From the NCBI GenBank assembly GCA_027483765.1, contig JAIXTW010000010.1:185167-249166 (forward strand): a stretch of DNA of 64,000 nucleotides, in the 5' to 3' direction. The position numbers and the translations under genes were made by a program. Each line of letters opens with the position of its first letter. Position 1 is the first letter of the stretch. Of this stretch, positions 8,089-16,052 are shown in pieces. Origin of the DNA: Streptomycetaceae bacterium. Lineage in GTDB: Bacteria; Actinomycetota; Actinomycetes; Nanopelagicales; Nanopelagicaceae. The notes beneath the pieces are model-generated. The model was not told where the DNA came from, made no database searches, and worked only from the letters and a program-made list of their open reading frames with translations.

Positions 8089-8089
8089 T

Positions 8090-8932
8090 TTAATTATCCC
8101 ATCCTGAGTATTCTTTGAATTGATTGCCAAAGCCAGCAGATTTGCAGGCCCTTTGAGACTGAATTGCGAGATTGTTCAACGGATCTGTTGCCTTTTGTAT
8201 GATTTCTGATTCAGTGTTCAGACCTTGCAATAAGTTTTTGTAATTACCAAGAGTCCCTCCCAGCTTAAGAATCGCCTCCTCTAGGGCCGGAAAACCTTGC
8301 GTTTGCCCAGTGGTTGTCCCCATTAACTCAACTTGAATTCCGCGTGCCTTTGTTTCAAGAGAATTAATCTCAAGCGGCGACAGACCCGAGTCCCTACTCA
8401 TCTCGAGAGTTAAATTAAGGAGCGGGGTGATTTGCGATGCCGCGATCCCAAGGGCGATACATGGCTCATTCTTAACTTCCGGCTTGGCAACCGCCGCTTT
8501 TGGAAGTCCGGGCTTCAGATAACTACTTGCGCCGAAAATTGCTGCAATAACAAGCACGCCTATGACGGATGTTATTTTTATTCTCTTTCCGTTTTGCTTC
8601 AAAAATTGATCACGTTTGATTCGCGAATCTTCTGCAGCAGCTTGCTGCCGAAGCCTCGCGGCCTTGTCAGCTTTAGCTTTTTCGGTAACCTGCCGAATTT
8701 CCTCAATTCTTGCTTTTTCTTTAGCTTCTTCAAGTAGCGTTTTGCGAGCTTCAGCTTCCGTTTCGACAATTGCGTCAAGCTTGGAGCGTTTCGCCGGTTG
8801 CGATAGTGATTTGTCTCTTTCCAGTGCCGCGGCGTAGTACGTGAATAACCGAGATTCAGGTAACTGAATTTTGCAGCTTGGGCAAATTGCTGCCACCTTG
8901 GCCAGAGTAGTTCCGCAAAATGGACAGTTCAT
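8090..8932 (-). CDS. Zinc-ribbon, coiled-coil, single-pass membrane protein of unknown function
   Basis: 280 residues from ATG 8932. Zinc ribbon at the N-terminus (Cys3, Cys6, Cys17, Cys20; MNCPFCG and ICPSC), a long charged helix rich in Glu, Lys, Ala and Arg (about 35-120), one membrane segment (about 124-144, SVIGVLVIAAIFGASSYL), then an outer domain with a few cysteines. An upstream start at 9001 would add residues unrelated to the ribbon; a -10-like TACTCT lies 7 nt before the chosen ATG. No specific family is recognised. The head suggests cytoplasmic binding coupled to an external domain. Confidence 0.7.
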   Translation of the reverse strand: MNCPFCGTTLAKVAAICPSCKIQLPESRLFTYYAAALERDKSLSQPAKRSKLDAIVETEAEARKTLLEEAKEKARIEEIRQVTEKAKADKAARLRQQAAAEDSRIKRDQFLKQNGKRIKITSVIGVLVIAAIFGASSYLKPGLPKAAVAKPEVKNEPCIALGIAASQITPLLNLTLEMSRDSGLSPLEINSLETKARGIQVELMGTTTGQTQGFPALEEAILKLGGTLGNYKNLLQGLNTESEIIQKATDPLNNLAIQSQRACKSAGFGNQFKEYSGWDN

Positions 8933-9008
8933 GGATTGGAGAGTACTTCTTTGCAGTGAGAAAAGAAACAAGTTTCCCCGCACACCCCTAAATGTCCCCA
9001 CCCCCGCT

Positions 9009-9014
9009 TACTCT
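9009..9014 (+). promoter_or_regulatory. -10 hexamer, leaderless start of the 9021 gene
   Basis: TACTCT ends 6 nt before ATG 9021, which places transcription start at the start codon. Confidence 0.45.
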
Positions 9015-9020
9015 TTACCC

Positions 9021-9695
9021 ATGGGCTTCTTCGCAGACTTCAAGGCAAAGCGCGCAGCTAAGGCTGCCACCAGAGCACACAACGCAGCACTTGCTATCTG
9101 GCGCGAAGATTTCGAAACATTGAAGAAGATCATCACCGTCTTCACCGCCGCATCTAATGGCCAAGACTCTGTCCCCAACACCCTCATGCAGAAAAAGGGT
9201 GAACACACTCTCTGGTCTGCCACCGGAATCTTTCATGAAACCGGTCGCACACCCTCGCAATACGTCGGCGGCTCCTCCGGTGTCAGCATCCCCGTGGGCG
9301 CGGGTATCCGCTTTCGCGTCGGTGCCATGCGCGGTCAAGTGATCCCCGGTGAAGAGCTGCAAGTAGATAAAGACCAAGGCGTTGTCATGCTCACCACCGA
9401 TCGCCTGATCTTCACCGGCCCCAACCACACTCGCGAATGGGACTTCGACAAACTCCTCATGCTCTCCACCACCGATGATGAATCTGATTACTTCATCAGC
9501 GTCTCTAACCGACAAAAGACATCGGGAGTCCGCTTTGATGTGCGCACAGGTAGAGAATTCAATAGGTTCCTAGGCTCTGCCACCGTAGTCAATGAGAAGG
9601 GCTATGACGTGCTGCTCACTGAGTTGAAGAAGTTGGAGAAAGAGGCGTTGGCGAGGGAGCCGGGGTTACAGGCGATTGATTTACAAAATCCTTAG
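9021..9695 (+). CDS. Conserved protein with PH/GRAM-like fold, unknown function
   Basis: 224 residues from ATG 9021. A basic Ala-rich N-terminal helix (MGFFADFKAKRAAKAATRAHN) is followed by a beta-rich region (about 60-200) with the pattern DKDQGVVMLTTDRLIFTGPNHTREWDFDKLLML, which is how PH/GRAM-type domains look. Third codon positions are unusually C-rich compared with neighbours, which also produces a long open frame on the opposite strand. It is divergent from the zinc-ribbon gene and converges on the GIY-YIG gene with a 4-nt overlap. No enzymatic motif seen. Confidence 0.65.
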   Translation: MGFFADFKAKRAAKAATRAHNAALAIWREDFETLKKIITVFTAASNGQDSVPNTLMQKKGEHTLWSATGIFHETGRTPSQYVGGSSGVSIPVGAGIRFRVGAMRGQVIPGEELQVDKDQGVVMLTTDRLIFTGPNHTREWDFDKLLMLSTTDDESDYFISVSNRQKTSGVRFDVRTGREFNRFLGSATVVNEKGYDVLLTELKKLEKEALAREPGLQAIDLQNP

Positions 9696-10060
9696 TCCTG
9701 ATTCAACATATTGCATTTAACAACAAAACCTTGATGCTCCAGCCATAAAGCAACTCTACGTTCTGCTCGCTCAACTGCACCCTTCGAATGAAACTTTGGG
9801 AAATCTGTCATTAAATCCCAGCGAATCTCGCCAACAGTGGCTCTGCGCCTGAAAATATGTGCCGCCTTTGGACCTCCACTTTTATGTTCTTCATACCGGT
9901 ACTCCACGGGATGCCAGGTGCTCCCTACGTATAAGTCAAATTTGCATGAATGTTCATAAGGAACAACTTCAATTACATAAACAGATCGTCGGGCTTCTTC
10001 ACTTTTGCCTTGAGAATCTAACTCGGCCAAGTTGTGAAGAGTTGTTACAATTTTCTTCAT
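9692..10060 (-). CDS. GIY-YIG-like domain protein
   Basis: 122 residues. VYVIEV (27-32) and LYVGST (43-48) match the two motifs that name the GIY-YIG nuclease fold, followed by the Arg55 region (YRYEEHKSGG) and a later Glu in VERAERRVALWLEHQG in the place of the metal-binding Glu. Families of this size include homing-type and repair nucleases as well as stand-alone uncharacterised proteins. It is in an operon with the acidic protein upstream (2-nt gap) and borders the methyltransferase island, so a defence role is possible but not shown. Confidence 0.65.
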   Translation of the reverse strand: MKKIVTTLHNLAELDSQGKSEEARRSVYVIEVVPYEHSCKFDLYVGSTWHPVEYRYEEHKSGGPKAAHIFRRRATVGEIRWDLMTDFPKFHSKGAVERAERRVALWLEHQGFVVKCNMLNQD

Positions 10061-10062
10061 TG

Positions 10063-10503
10063 CTATTCAGATTCGTTTCCATGCTGTTTGAAGTGCAGAT
10101 TACATTTTTCCTCATCTATTTGAAAATAATGCAGGTGGGCCCCTGCCATGAAAAGTGCTTCTTCCTTATCGTCGGCAAGTCCATAGGTGTCGTGGAACTC
10201 GCAGAACCAAGTCCAGCCACCTACGGGAACCGAAAAGCTTGGCAGAACCTCGTCCTCTTCAAAGTCGATTGAAACAGAATCATCTTCAGGGGCATCTGAA
10301 ATTATGTCAATCAGTAACGCTTCTGCGTGGTCGTGAAATTTTCTTTCAACCTTATCTGGGTCATCCTTCGCGGAAATTTCTAGGTAATCCAGTGCCTTCA
10401 GGATGTACTGAGCGAGTTCCGGCGAAATTCGCGGCTGAATAAACTTTTCTGGATCATCCCAAGCGTCGGCATACCTCTGTAACGGGTTGTCATTAACTGA
10501 CAT
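10063..10503 (-). CDS. Small acidic protein of unknown function
   Basis: 146 residues, rich in Asp and Glu, no membrane segment or signal peptide. A strong ribosome site (GGGAGG) lies 8 nt before the ATG. The C-terminal half (VGGWTWFCEFHDTYGLADDKEEALFMAGAHLHYF) has several aromatic residues and looks like a compact domain, but I recognise no family. It is cotranscribed with the GIY-YIG gene and divergent from the methyltransferase gene. An acidic partner next to a nuclease could be an immunity or regulatory protein; that is speculation. Confidence 0.6.
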   Translation of the reverse strand: MSVNDNPLQRYADAWDDPEKFIQPRISPELAQYILKALDYLEISAKDDPDKVERKFHDHAEALLIDIISDAPEDDSVSIDFEEDEVLPSFSVPVGGWTWFCEFHDTYGLADDKEEALFMAGAHLHYFQIDEEKCNLHFKQHGNESE

Positions 10504-10676
10504 ATTTTAACCTCCCTTAATTCGCGTTTCATTGAAAAGGTTACAGGCAGGGCGTGACGGATGATACGAACCCCTCCCTCGGCTTTCCTATTGCGCGAAA
10601 AAAGAGACTGACCAGATGCGCGTCGATCCCACACCTTGTCAGTGCTACTTCCTATGCTTCGTCCCGGAGGCAAAAC

Positions 10677-11936
10677 GTGGCATATAAATCTAAAGGTTAC
10701 AAAGAGCCCACCAACCCTGTCGGAAATGTGGCAGAGCTCTTTGCTGGTGTGGGTGGCTTTCGTATTGGCCTAGCCCGTGCTGGATGGAAAACTACATTCT
10801 CCAATCAATGGGAACCGTCAACCAAGGTTCAACATGCTTCCGATGTTTATGTCGCCCAGTTTGGCGAAGAAGGACATGTGAATATAGACATTGCAAATGT
10901 GAAGTCTCTCCCAAAAAACATTGACTTACTGGTCGGAGGTTTCCCATGCCAAGATTATTCGGTCGCAAAAACTCTCAATTCATCAAAAGGATTGAAGGGG
11001 AAGAAAGGCGTCCTGTGGTGGGAAATTTTGCGATTAGTCAACGGACAAGCACCTAAGTTTATTTTTCTTGAGAATGTAGATCGACTCCTAAAGTCACCAT
11101 CAAATCAACGTGGTCGAGATTTCGCAGTAATGCTCAAAACCCTTGGGGACGAGGGTTACGCCATTGAGTGGCGAGTGGTGAATGCGGCTGAATATGGTTT
11201 CCCGCAGAGAAGAATTCGAGTCTTTATTGTTGCCACAAAATTGAAAAAAAGCGCAAAGCGAGTTTCTCCGGAGTCGGTCATTAGTAAAACTGGGATTCTT
11301 GCGCGAGCACTCCCTATTGAAAATTTGGCAGAAAACCTGCATGAAATTGATTTGAGTGCTGATGCTGATGAACTTAGTTCTAAATTCAACAAAGGTAAGG
11401 AAAAAAGCCCATTCTTAAACTCTGGATACTTCATTGACGGCATTGCGTACACAATCAAATCTCAAGCGAAACTAGCCACTAATCTAGTTGTTCTCGGAGA
11501 TGTATTGCAGCCGGATTCCCAAGTCCCAGATGAATACTGGGTTGAAGAAAAAAGACTGAAGGACTGGAAGTATCTAAAGGGCGCGAAAAGCATTGAACGC
11601 ACGCATAAGAGTAGCGGTGTCACATACAACTACGCCGAAGGGAAAATGGCATTTCCGGATTTACTAACAAATCCAAGTCGAACAATTCTCACGGGAGAAG
11701 GTGGCACTACTCCTTCTCGATTTAAACACATTATCAAGACAAAGAGTGGCTACCGGCGCCTTACTCCTATAGAGCTTGAAAGATTAAATGGTTTCCCCGA
11801 CAACTGGAGTCGCATTAACGCGGAGGGGAAAGTAGTAACCGACGCCAAGCGCGCCTTTTTTATGGGTAATGCGCTGGTTATTGGGCTGATAGAAAAGGTT
11901 GGAAAGGTTATTGCCTCCGATATGAAGCGTAATTAA
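10677..11936 (+). CDS. DNA (cytosine-5) methyltransferase
   Basis: 419 residues from GTG 10677, chosen because GGAGG ends 6 nt before it; an earlier in-frame start at 10554 lacks this and adds unrelated residues. Motif I is LFAGVGGF (21-28), motif IV GFPCQ with catalytic Cys91, motif VI LENV (131-134), motif VIII QRR (177-179), motif X near the C-terminus (GNALV). The target-recognition region lies between about 190 and 350. It protects host DNA, presumably against the convergent endonuclease gene that overlaps its last 4 nt. The recognition site cannot be read from the sequence. The gene looks richer in AT than its surroundings, consistent with transfer. Confidence 0.93.
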   Translation: MAYKSKGYKEPTNPVGNVAELFAGVGGFRIGLARAGWKTTFSNQWEPSTKVQHASDVYVAQFGEEGHVNIDIANVKSLPKNIDLLVGGFPCQDYSVAKTLNSSKGLKGKKGVLWWEILRLVNGQAPKFIFLENVDRLLKSPSNQRGRDFAVMLKTLGDEGYAIEWRVVNAAEYGFPQRRIRVFIVATKLKKSAKRVSPESVISKTGILARALPIENLAENLHEIDLSADADELSSKFNKGKEKSPFLNSGYFIDGIAYTIKSQAKLATNLVVLGDVLQPDSQVPDEYWVEEKRLKDWKYLKGAKSIERTHKSSGVTYNYAEGKMAFPDLLTNPSRTILTGEGGTTPSRFKHIIKTKSGYRRLTPIELERLNGFPDNWSRINAEGKVVTDAKRAFFMGNALVIGLIEKVGKVIASDMKRN

Positions 11937-12580
11937 ATCTCCACAACTATTCCAACATTTCTGTTGGTAATGGCGTTTTTTCGCTTTTCAACTTTGAATG
12001 TGTGCGGTGCGTTGAGTCCAACAATAATCATTGGGACAGTTAATTTCTGGAAAAGTGGAACTAGATAACGCAAAACTTTTTCATACTCACCAACAGCACC
12101 ATCAAATCCTCCCGCCGATTTGAGTTCATCGGTCGCACAAATATAGATTCCAATTCCAGATCCAATTTCAGTTTGCAGTTCAATTTGATTTAGTTCCGCT
12201 GCAAGAACCGGCTTCATCAGGTTCCATGCAATCGCCTCTCCGTGATTAAATGCGACTTCCAGCGCTACGCCACTAATTCCTGCCTCAGGATTATTGATTC
12301 GCTTAGAGAAATCCAATCTCCATTTTTTCTCTGAATAATCTGTGCCCTGAAAGATTGCGCTCTGGGGGGTCCAGTTGCGCGCAACGAGTTCCTCATCAAT
12401 TAAACGATTAATAGAGTCACTCAGGCTCATCTTGGTTGAGGATTTCAGAAATTCTGCCTTGAGGCGTTCATCGGTAATTGAATGTATTGCGTCTTGCACC
12501 TCTTCCCAAAGCAATTTCAGCTCATAGTTTGATTCAACAATATCGAGCGCGAATCTGTGATTAAAGGTTACAAAATCCAT
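11933..12580 (-). CDS. Probable type II restriction endonuclease, BglII/BstYI-like
   Basis: 215 residues from ATG 12580, whose A is also the last base of the upstream TAA (TAATG coupling). The stretch GVALEVAFNHGEAIAWNLMK then GIGIYICATDELKS and a later PMIIVGL follows the layout of the BglII/BstYI endonuclease fold, in which a Glu strand (here Glu108) is followed by a long helix and a G-x-Y-I strand. In BglII the active site is Asp-x8-Glu-x-Gln; here the matching positions would be Glu99, Glu108 and Ala110, so the third residue differs. Assignment rests on pattern resemblance and on pairing with the convergent methyltransferase gene. Confidence 0.6.
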   Translation of the reverse strand: MDFVTFNHRFALDIVESNYELKLLWEEVQDAIHSITDERLKAEFLKSSTKMSLSDSINRLIDEELVARNWTPQSAIFQGTDYSEKKWRLDFSKRINNPEAGISGVALEVAFNHGEAIAWNLMKPVLAAELNQIELQTEIGSGIGIYICATDELKSAGGFDGAVGEYEKVLRYLVPLFQKLTVPMIIVGLNAPHTFKVEKRKNAITNRNVGIVVEI

Positions 12581-14496
12581 TACTTGCACACAGATTGAAT
12601 TAGATGTTTGAGATATCTAAAATAAAACTCGGTCCGTTCTGTAACGGAATCTTCATCCCAGTTTTCTAAGTCCCACTTTGATTCCACTTTAAGAGTGCCA
12701 AGCAAATCTGATATCTTATTTGCTTGCAAAGTATTTGGAACTAACTTCCCTGTAAGGGTACGAGTAAGTAGAAGAGAACAACTGTCGTAGTGATCCTTCT
12801 TTAGTTGAGGGGCATTTGAGGACGCATCGTTGTTATCTGCAGAACTCAATAGAACTAAGTTCCCAATTGATTGGAAGTTGCCAGTCTTATCCTTAGCTTG
12901 AGGCAAAACATGTTCAATCTCCCAAGGATGACTCTCCCCTGCAACCTTTCGCGCACGCATTGCATCCTCAATTCGTACGTCCATTTTGCATTCATTATTT
13001 AAATGAACACTAAGAAGTGCCAGAACAGCGCGTATTTTCTTCTTTTGGCTTGCATTGGTGTAATCCCACTCGGCCATTCTGTCCCGCAAGTCATCAAACA
13101 AACTTTCACTTGGTTGTGCGGCTTCAATGTAAATATCTTTTATCTCTTGCTTAGACGCAGAAGGATTCGCGCTTCTAACTAGATGTGCCCATTCAGGAAT
13201 CATCGCATCAAAGAGTTGGGTTCGTTCTTGAGCAAGCATATAAAGCAGGGTTCTGAGATTCACCTGTTTTGCCAGTGTCTGGTAGGTATCAGCATTCGTG
13301 AAATGGGCGCCTGCCAACATCACGGAATAGTGTTGAACGGAACCAAGCTCACCTGCTAAATAAATATCGCTTAGTTGATGCTTAAATTTTGTGGATCGGG
13401 TCACCAACATTCTGAGATTTTCGGCGTAATCCGGTAACTTTTTACTAAACTCCAAAGGAGCGATTCCCTCTTGTGAATTAGATTTGTTCTGTGCGAATTT
13501 TTTTGACCAAAAAACATCTAAATTGTCATAGGACTCGTGTGCACCGTAGTAGATATGCGACAAAGAACGCAGAAGATAACGCGGATCTTGAAGTCGGGCT
13601 TTTTTGGTCGCCATAAGACTCTCAACCATTAAGTTCCAATTGTAGGAAATCGTTTCAAACTCGGAATCCTGAACACTTTCAAACATTAAGTTCTTAACAA
13701 GATCTGCCGGATTCAACGCCATCCCTCGGTTATTGATGTGATCAAAAACCGAAATCGATTCTCTCCGATCATCCACTTCAATCTGAATCAACTTCACAGA
13801 CTGGAGTAACTTCAGAATGCCCGCTTTAATTTCGTGAGGCTGGAGCCAATCTCCTGGCTTTTTCGTTACAGTTCCATCTTTATTCGTTTTGCTTACGCCT
13901 GCTAATTTACTATAAATATACTCAACACTGCTGATTAAGTTCTTTTGAGTTGGATTCTTTCTGTCCATATCTTTAAAGACAGTTTTATCAAATTCGCCCG
14001 GGACTATAGACCAGTTGTATAACTCACGTAAGGTCTGATCAGCATCGGAACGTTTCATTTCCACGCGTGGGTGTAATTCTCCTTGCTGAAATGCATTTGA
14101 ATTTATACATGAAGTTATCATGCTGTCGAGAGATGTATCCTGGGTGGATTGGCCGTCAATCAGATTATTGGTTCGGAGGTATTTCTGACAGCACATCAGA
14201 ATGAGCGTTAGAGTTAACGTTCTCTGCTGTCCATCAATCAGGAGTGGTCGTGACTTTTCGTTCGGCAAAGTGCACAGCACAATTGACCCGAGCAAGTACT
14301 CGGATGCTGTGTCGTCATTCAGGAACTTCTTCAGGTCTTTTAGTAAAGTGTCGACTTGCTCATCTTCCGCTACGGACCATGAATACTCGCGCTGCCAAGG
14401 CGGAATCACTAATACTCGGTTTTGAGTGAAATATTCCTTGAGAGAGATAACTGGAATCCCGCCGTTTTTTAAATCCGTATCAAGAATTAGAGGCAT
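12580..14496 (-). CDS. DUF262/DUF1524 (GmrSD-like) nuclease
   Basis: 638 residues. The N-terminal DUF262 ParB-like domain has PPWQREYSW (33-41) and LLIDGQQRTLTLTL (86-99), the two hallmark motifs for nucleotide-dependent activity. The C-terminal DUF1524 HNH-type nuclease has EIEHVLPQ (526-533, His529) and IGNLVLLSSADNNDASSN (about 545-562). This domain pair is that of GmrSD type IV restriction enzymes and related anti-phage proteins. It is the first gene of a two-gene operon with the BglII-like endonuclease. TAGATT 6 nt before the ATG gives a likely leaderless promoter. Confidence 0.88.
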   Translation of the reverse strand: MPLILDTDLKNGGIPVISLKEYFTQNRVLVIPPWQREYSWSVAEDEQVDTLLKDLKKFLNDDTASEYLLGSIVLCTLPNEKSRPLLIDGQQRTLTLTLILMCCQKYLRTNNLIDGQSTQDTSLDSMITSCINSNAFQQGELHPRVEMKRSDADQTLRELYNWSIVPGEFDKTVFKDMDRKNPTQKNLISSVEYIYSKLAGVSKTNKDGTVTKKPGDWLQPHEIKAGILKLLQSVKLIQIEVDDRRESISVFDHINNRGMALNPADLVKNLMFESVQDSEFETISYNWNLMVESLMATKKARLQDPRYLLRSLSHIYYGAHESYDNLDVFWSKKFAQNKSNSQEGIAPLEFSKKLPDYAENLRMLVTRSTKFKHQLSDIYLAGELGSVQHYSVMLAGAHFTNADTYQTLAKQVNLRTLLYMLAQERTQLFDAMIPEWAHLVRSANPSASKQEIKDIYIEAAQPSESLFDDLRDRMAEWDYTNASQKKKIRAVLALLSVHLNNECKMDVRIEDAMRARKVAGESHPWEIEHVLPQAKDKTGNFQSIGNLVLLSSADNNDASSNAPQLKKDHYDSCSLLLTRTLTGKLVPNTLQANKISDLLGTLKVESKWDLENWDEDSVTERTEFYFRYLKHLIQSVCK

Positions 14497-14502
14497 GAAG
14501 AA

Positions 14503-14508
14503 AATCTA
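14503..14508 (-). promoter_or_regulatory. -10 hexamer of the DUF262-endonuclease operon
   Basis: TAGATT on the minus strand ends 6 nt before ATG 14496. Confidence 0.5.
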
Positions 14509-14564
14509 ATGCGTGGGCTCCTAATTGTCGATGCTTACAGATGACCCCACAACTACACCTCAGT

Positions 14565-15410
14565 TCACCCACCAGCCCCCTTAAACTGACATTTCGGACA
14601 AAAATGTGATGACCGATTACCGAAGGCAATCCTTCTAATCTGTCGCCCGCATCGTGGACAGGGCTCTCCTTCTTGCCCGTAGGCGGCAAGGGATGTTTCA
14701 AAGAATCCGCTCTCGCCATTGACGTTGATATACATGGCATCAAAGGATGTGCCGCCTACTTCTACCGCCTCTGCCATGACCTCGATTGCGGCATCGACGA
14801 GGGTGGTGATCTTCTTGGTGCTTAAGTCAGAGGCGGGGATCTCGGGGTGAATCTTTGCTCGCCAGAGAGATTCATCGGCGTAGATATTTCCGACACCGCT
14901 CATGATCTCTTGATTAAGGATCACGCTCTTAATTGCAGCTTTACGAGATTTCATGGCAGCTATTACTGCATCGCGATTAAAGGCGGGGTCAAAGGGATCA
15001 AGTGCGATGTGTTGGGCAGAGTGCGGGATGTCATCGGTTAACTCTTCTACCGATAGCCAACCAAAGGTGCGCTGATCGCTAAAGAGGAGTTGGTGGCGCC
15101 GCAGACCTTTACTTAAATCAAAGTGTGCTCGCACATGGCCTGGTGCTGGGCGATCTTTGCGTGCGACTAGGAACTGGCCGGACATGCCGAGGTGGGCCAC
15201 GAGTGCTTGATTGCGATCGAGTTCAAACCATAAGAACTTTCCGCGGCGGTTAATGTTTTTAATCTTTGCGCCAATGACGGCATCGAGTGGTTGCAGTGAT
15301 GCGGGCTTGAGTACTCGGGGGTGAAGGCCTTGTGCGGATGTGAAGCGGTAGCCAATCAGAAAATGCGCCAGTCCCCTACGTACTGTTTCAACCTCGGGAA
15401 GCTCTGGCAT
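14565..15410 (-). CDS. mutM: Formamidopyrimidine-DNA glycosylase
   Basis: 281 residues. MPELPEVE at the N-terminus supplies the Pro2 nucleophile and Glu3; Lys58 lies in RGKFLW. The middle has the helix-two-turn-helix region (SGVGNIYADESLW), and the C-terminal zinc finger is CPRCGRQIRRI...HFCPKC. The enzyme removes 8-oxoguanine and ring-opened purines from DNA and cleaves the strand. It marks the right border of the defence-like island and is monocistronic, with a leaderless-type promoter. Confidence 0.95.
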   Translation of the reverse strand: MPELPEVETVRRGLAHFLIGYRFTSAQGLHPRVLKPASLQPLDAVIGAKIKNINRRGKFLWFELDRNQALVAHLGMSGQFLVARKDRPAPGHVRAHFDLSKGLRRHQLLFSDQRTFGWLSVEELTDDIPHSAQHIALDPFDPAFNRDAVIAAMKSRKAAIKSVILNQEIMSGVGNIYADESLWRAKIHPEIPASDLSTKKITTLVDAAIEVMAEAVEVGGTSFDAMYINVNGESGFFETSLAAYGQEGEPCPRCGRQIRRIAFGNRSSHFCPKCQFKGAGG

Positions 15411-15416
15411 GTGCGT

Positions 15417-15422
15417 AATTTA
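15417..15422 (-). promoter_or_regulatory. -10 hexamer of mutM
   Basis: TAAATT on the minus strand ends 6 nt before the mutM ATG at 15410. Confidence 0.45.
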
Positions 15423-15436
15423 AGTGCAGAGCGAGG

Positions 15437-15964
15437 CTACTTCTCGAGCGGGCCGAGTAAGTAACTTGTCAGTGTTGACTTCGGGCTGCTTTGGCCGCCA
15501 TGGCGGGAGTTAAAAGATGAAGTTCCATCTCTGCCACAAAGACCAACGATGGCACCAGATCCACCTGGGTGGGAGTTAATCCACCTGGTTAAGTCATATA
15601 CCGAGCCATCGATGACAGACCAGCAATTGCTGGCGGAGTTATTGGCGCGCACTTGCGTCATTGTGTAGCCGACCTTTGTTGGAGCTGGTGCAGGAGTTGG
15701 AGTTGGTGTTGCGCTTGGCGTTGGAGTTGGGGTGGGAGTGGCAACTGGTGGTGTGGCTGCAGCAGGTGTTTGCTTCTTCACGGCGACGCCTTTGTTCCAC
15801 ACAAACTTCTTGCCTTGCTTAATGCAGGTGAAACTCTTGCCGCCACTGATCTGCTGGGCGCCTTGCTTTGTGCATGTGCTACCGGCCTTGACCGCCGCTG
15901 ATGAAGGGGGCGCGGTGAGTACGAGTGGCAGGAGTGTCAAAAGCACAAGCAGGCGGATTTTCAT
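15437..15964 (-). CDS. Exported cytochrome b5-like heme-binding domain protein
   Basis: 175 residues. Signal peptide (1-23, cleavage after SSA), then a short Cys module (27-60: GSTCTKQG...FTCIKQGKKFVWNKG), a Thr/Pro-rich linker (about 66-97) and a cytochrome b5-like domain (98-172) with axial His132 in HPGG and a second His155 in SRHGG. Two extra cysteines (114, 143) could form a disulfide. It probably carries heme outside the membrane; its electron partners are unknown. The Cys module recurs in the metalloprotease at 22429-23703. A leaderless-type -10 (TAAACT) precedes the ATG. Confidence 0.85.
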   Translation of the reverse strand: MKIRLLVLLTLLPLVLTAPPSSAAVKAGSTCTKQGAQQISGGKSFTCIKQGKKFVWNKGVAVKKQTPAAATPPVATPTPTPTPSATPTPTPAPAPTKVGYTMTQVRANNSASNCWSVIDGSVYDLTRWINSHPGGSGAIVGLCGRDGTSSFNSRHGGQSSPKSTLTSYLLGPLEK

Positions 15965-15970
15965 AGACCG

Positions 15971-15976
15971 AGTTTA
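15971..15976 (-). promoter_or_regulatory. -10 hexamer of the cytochrome b5-like gene
   Basis: TAAACT on the minus strand ends 6 nt before ATG 15964. Confidence 0.45.
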
Positions 15977-16001
15977 CCGCCGCGAATCATGGAAGTCTCC
16001 G

Positions 16002-16044
16002 CCAAAAGAAAAGTGGCCCCACGCGACGAACTGTGAGGCCACTT
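16002..16044 (-). terminator. Terminator behind tRNA-like gene 2
   Basis: AAGTGGCC (16011-16018) pairs with GGCCACTT (16037-16044). On the minus strand the stem is followed by TTCTTTT, so it ends the transcript of the tRNA-like gene at 16053-16126. Confidence 0.7.
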
Positions 16045-16052
16045 AGTGTGCG

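Noticed and set aside
9015..9515. Long minus-strand open frame opposite the PH-like gene
   Set aside because: It is the reverse of a gene with C-rich third positions; the composition is typical of a shadow frame and the plus-strand gene has a promoter and a natural start.
10554..10676. N-terminal extension of the methyltransferase
   Set aside because: The 41 extra residues look unlike any methyltransferase and lack a ribosome site, whereas GGAGG stands 6 nt before GTG 10677.
7403..14560. The 7.5-14.5 kb region as an integrated element with att sites at tRNA-like gene 1
   Set aside because: The only tRNA copy lies about 110 nt from the gene, not at the far end near mutM, and no integrase or recombinase is seen. 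Island status is left as composition and content only.
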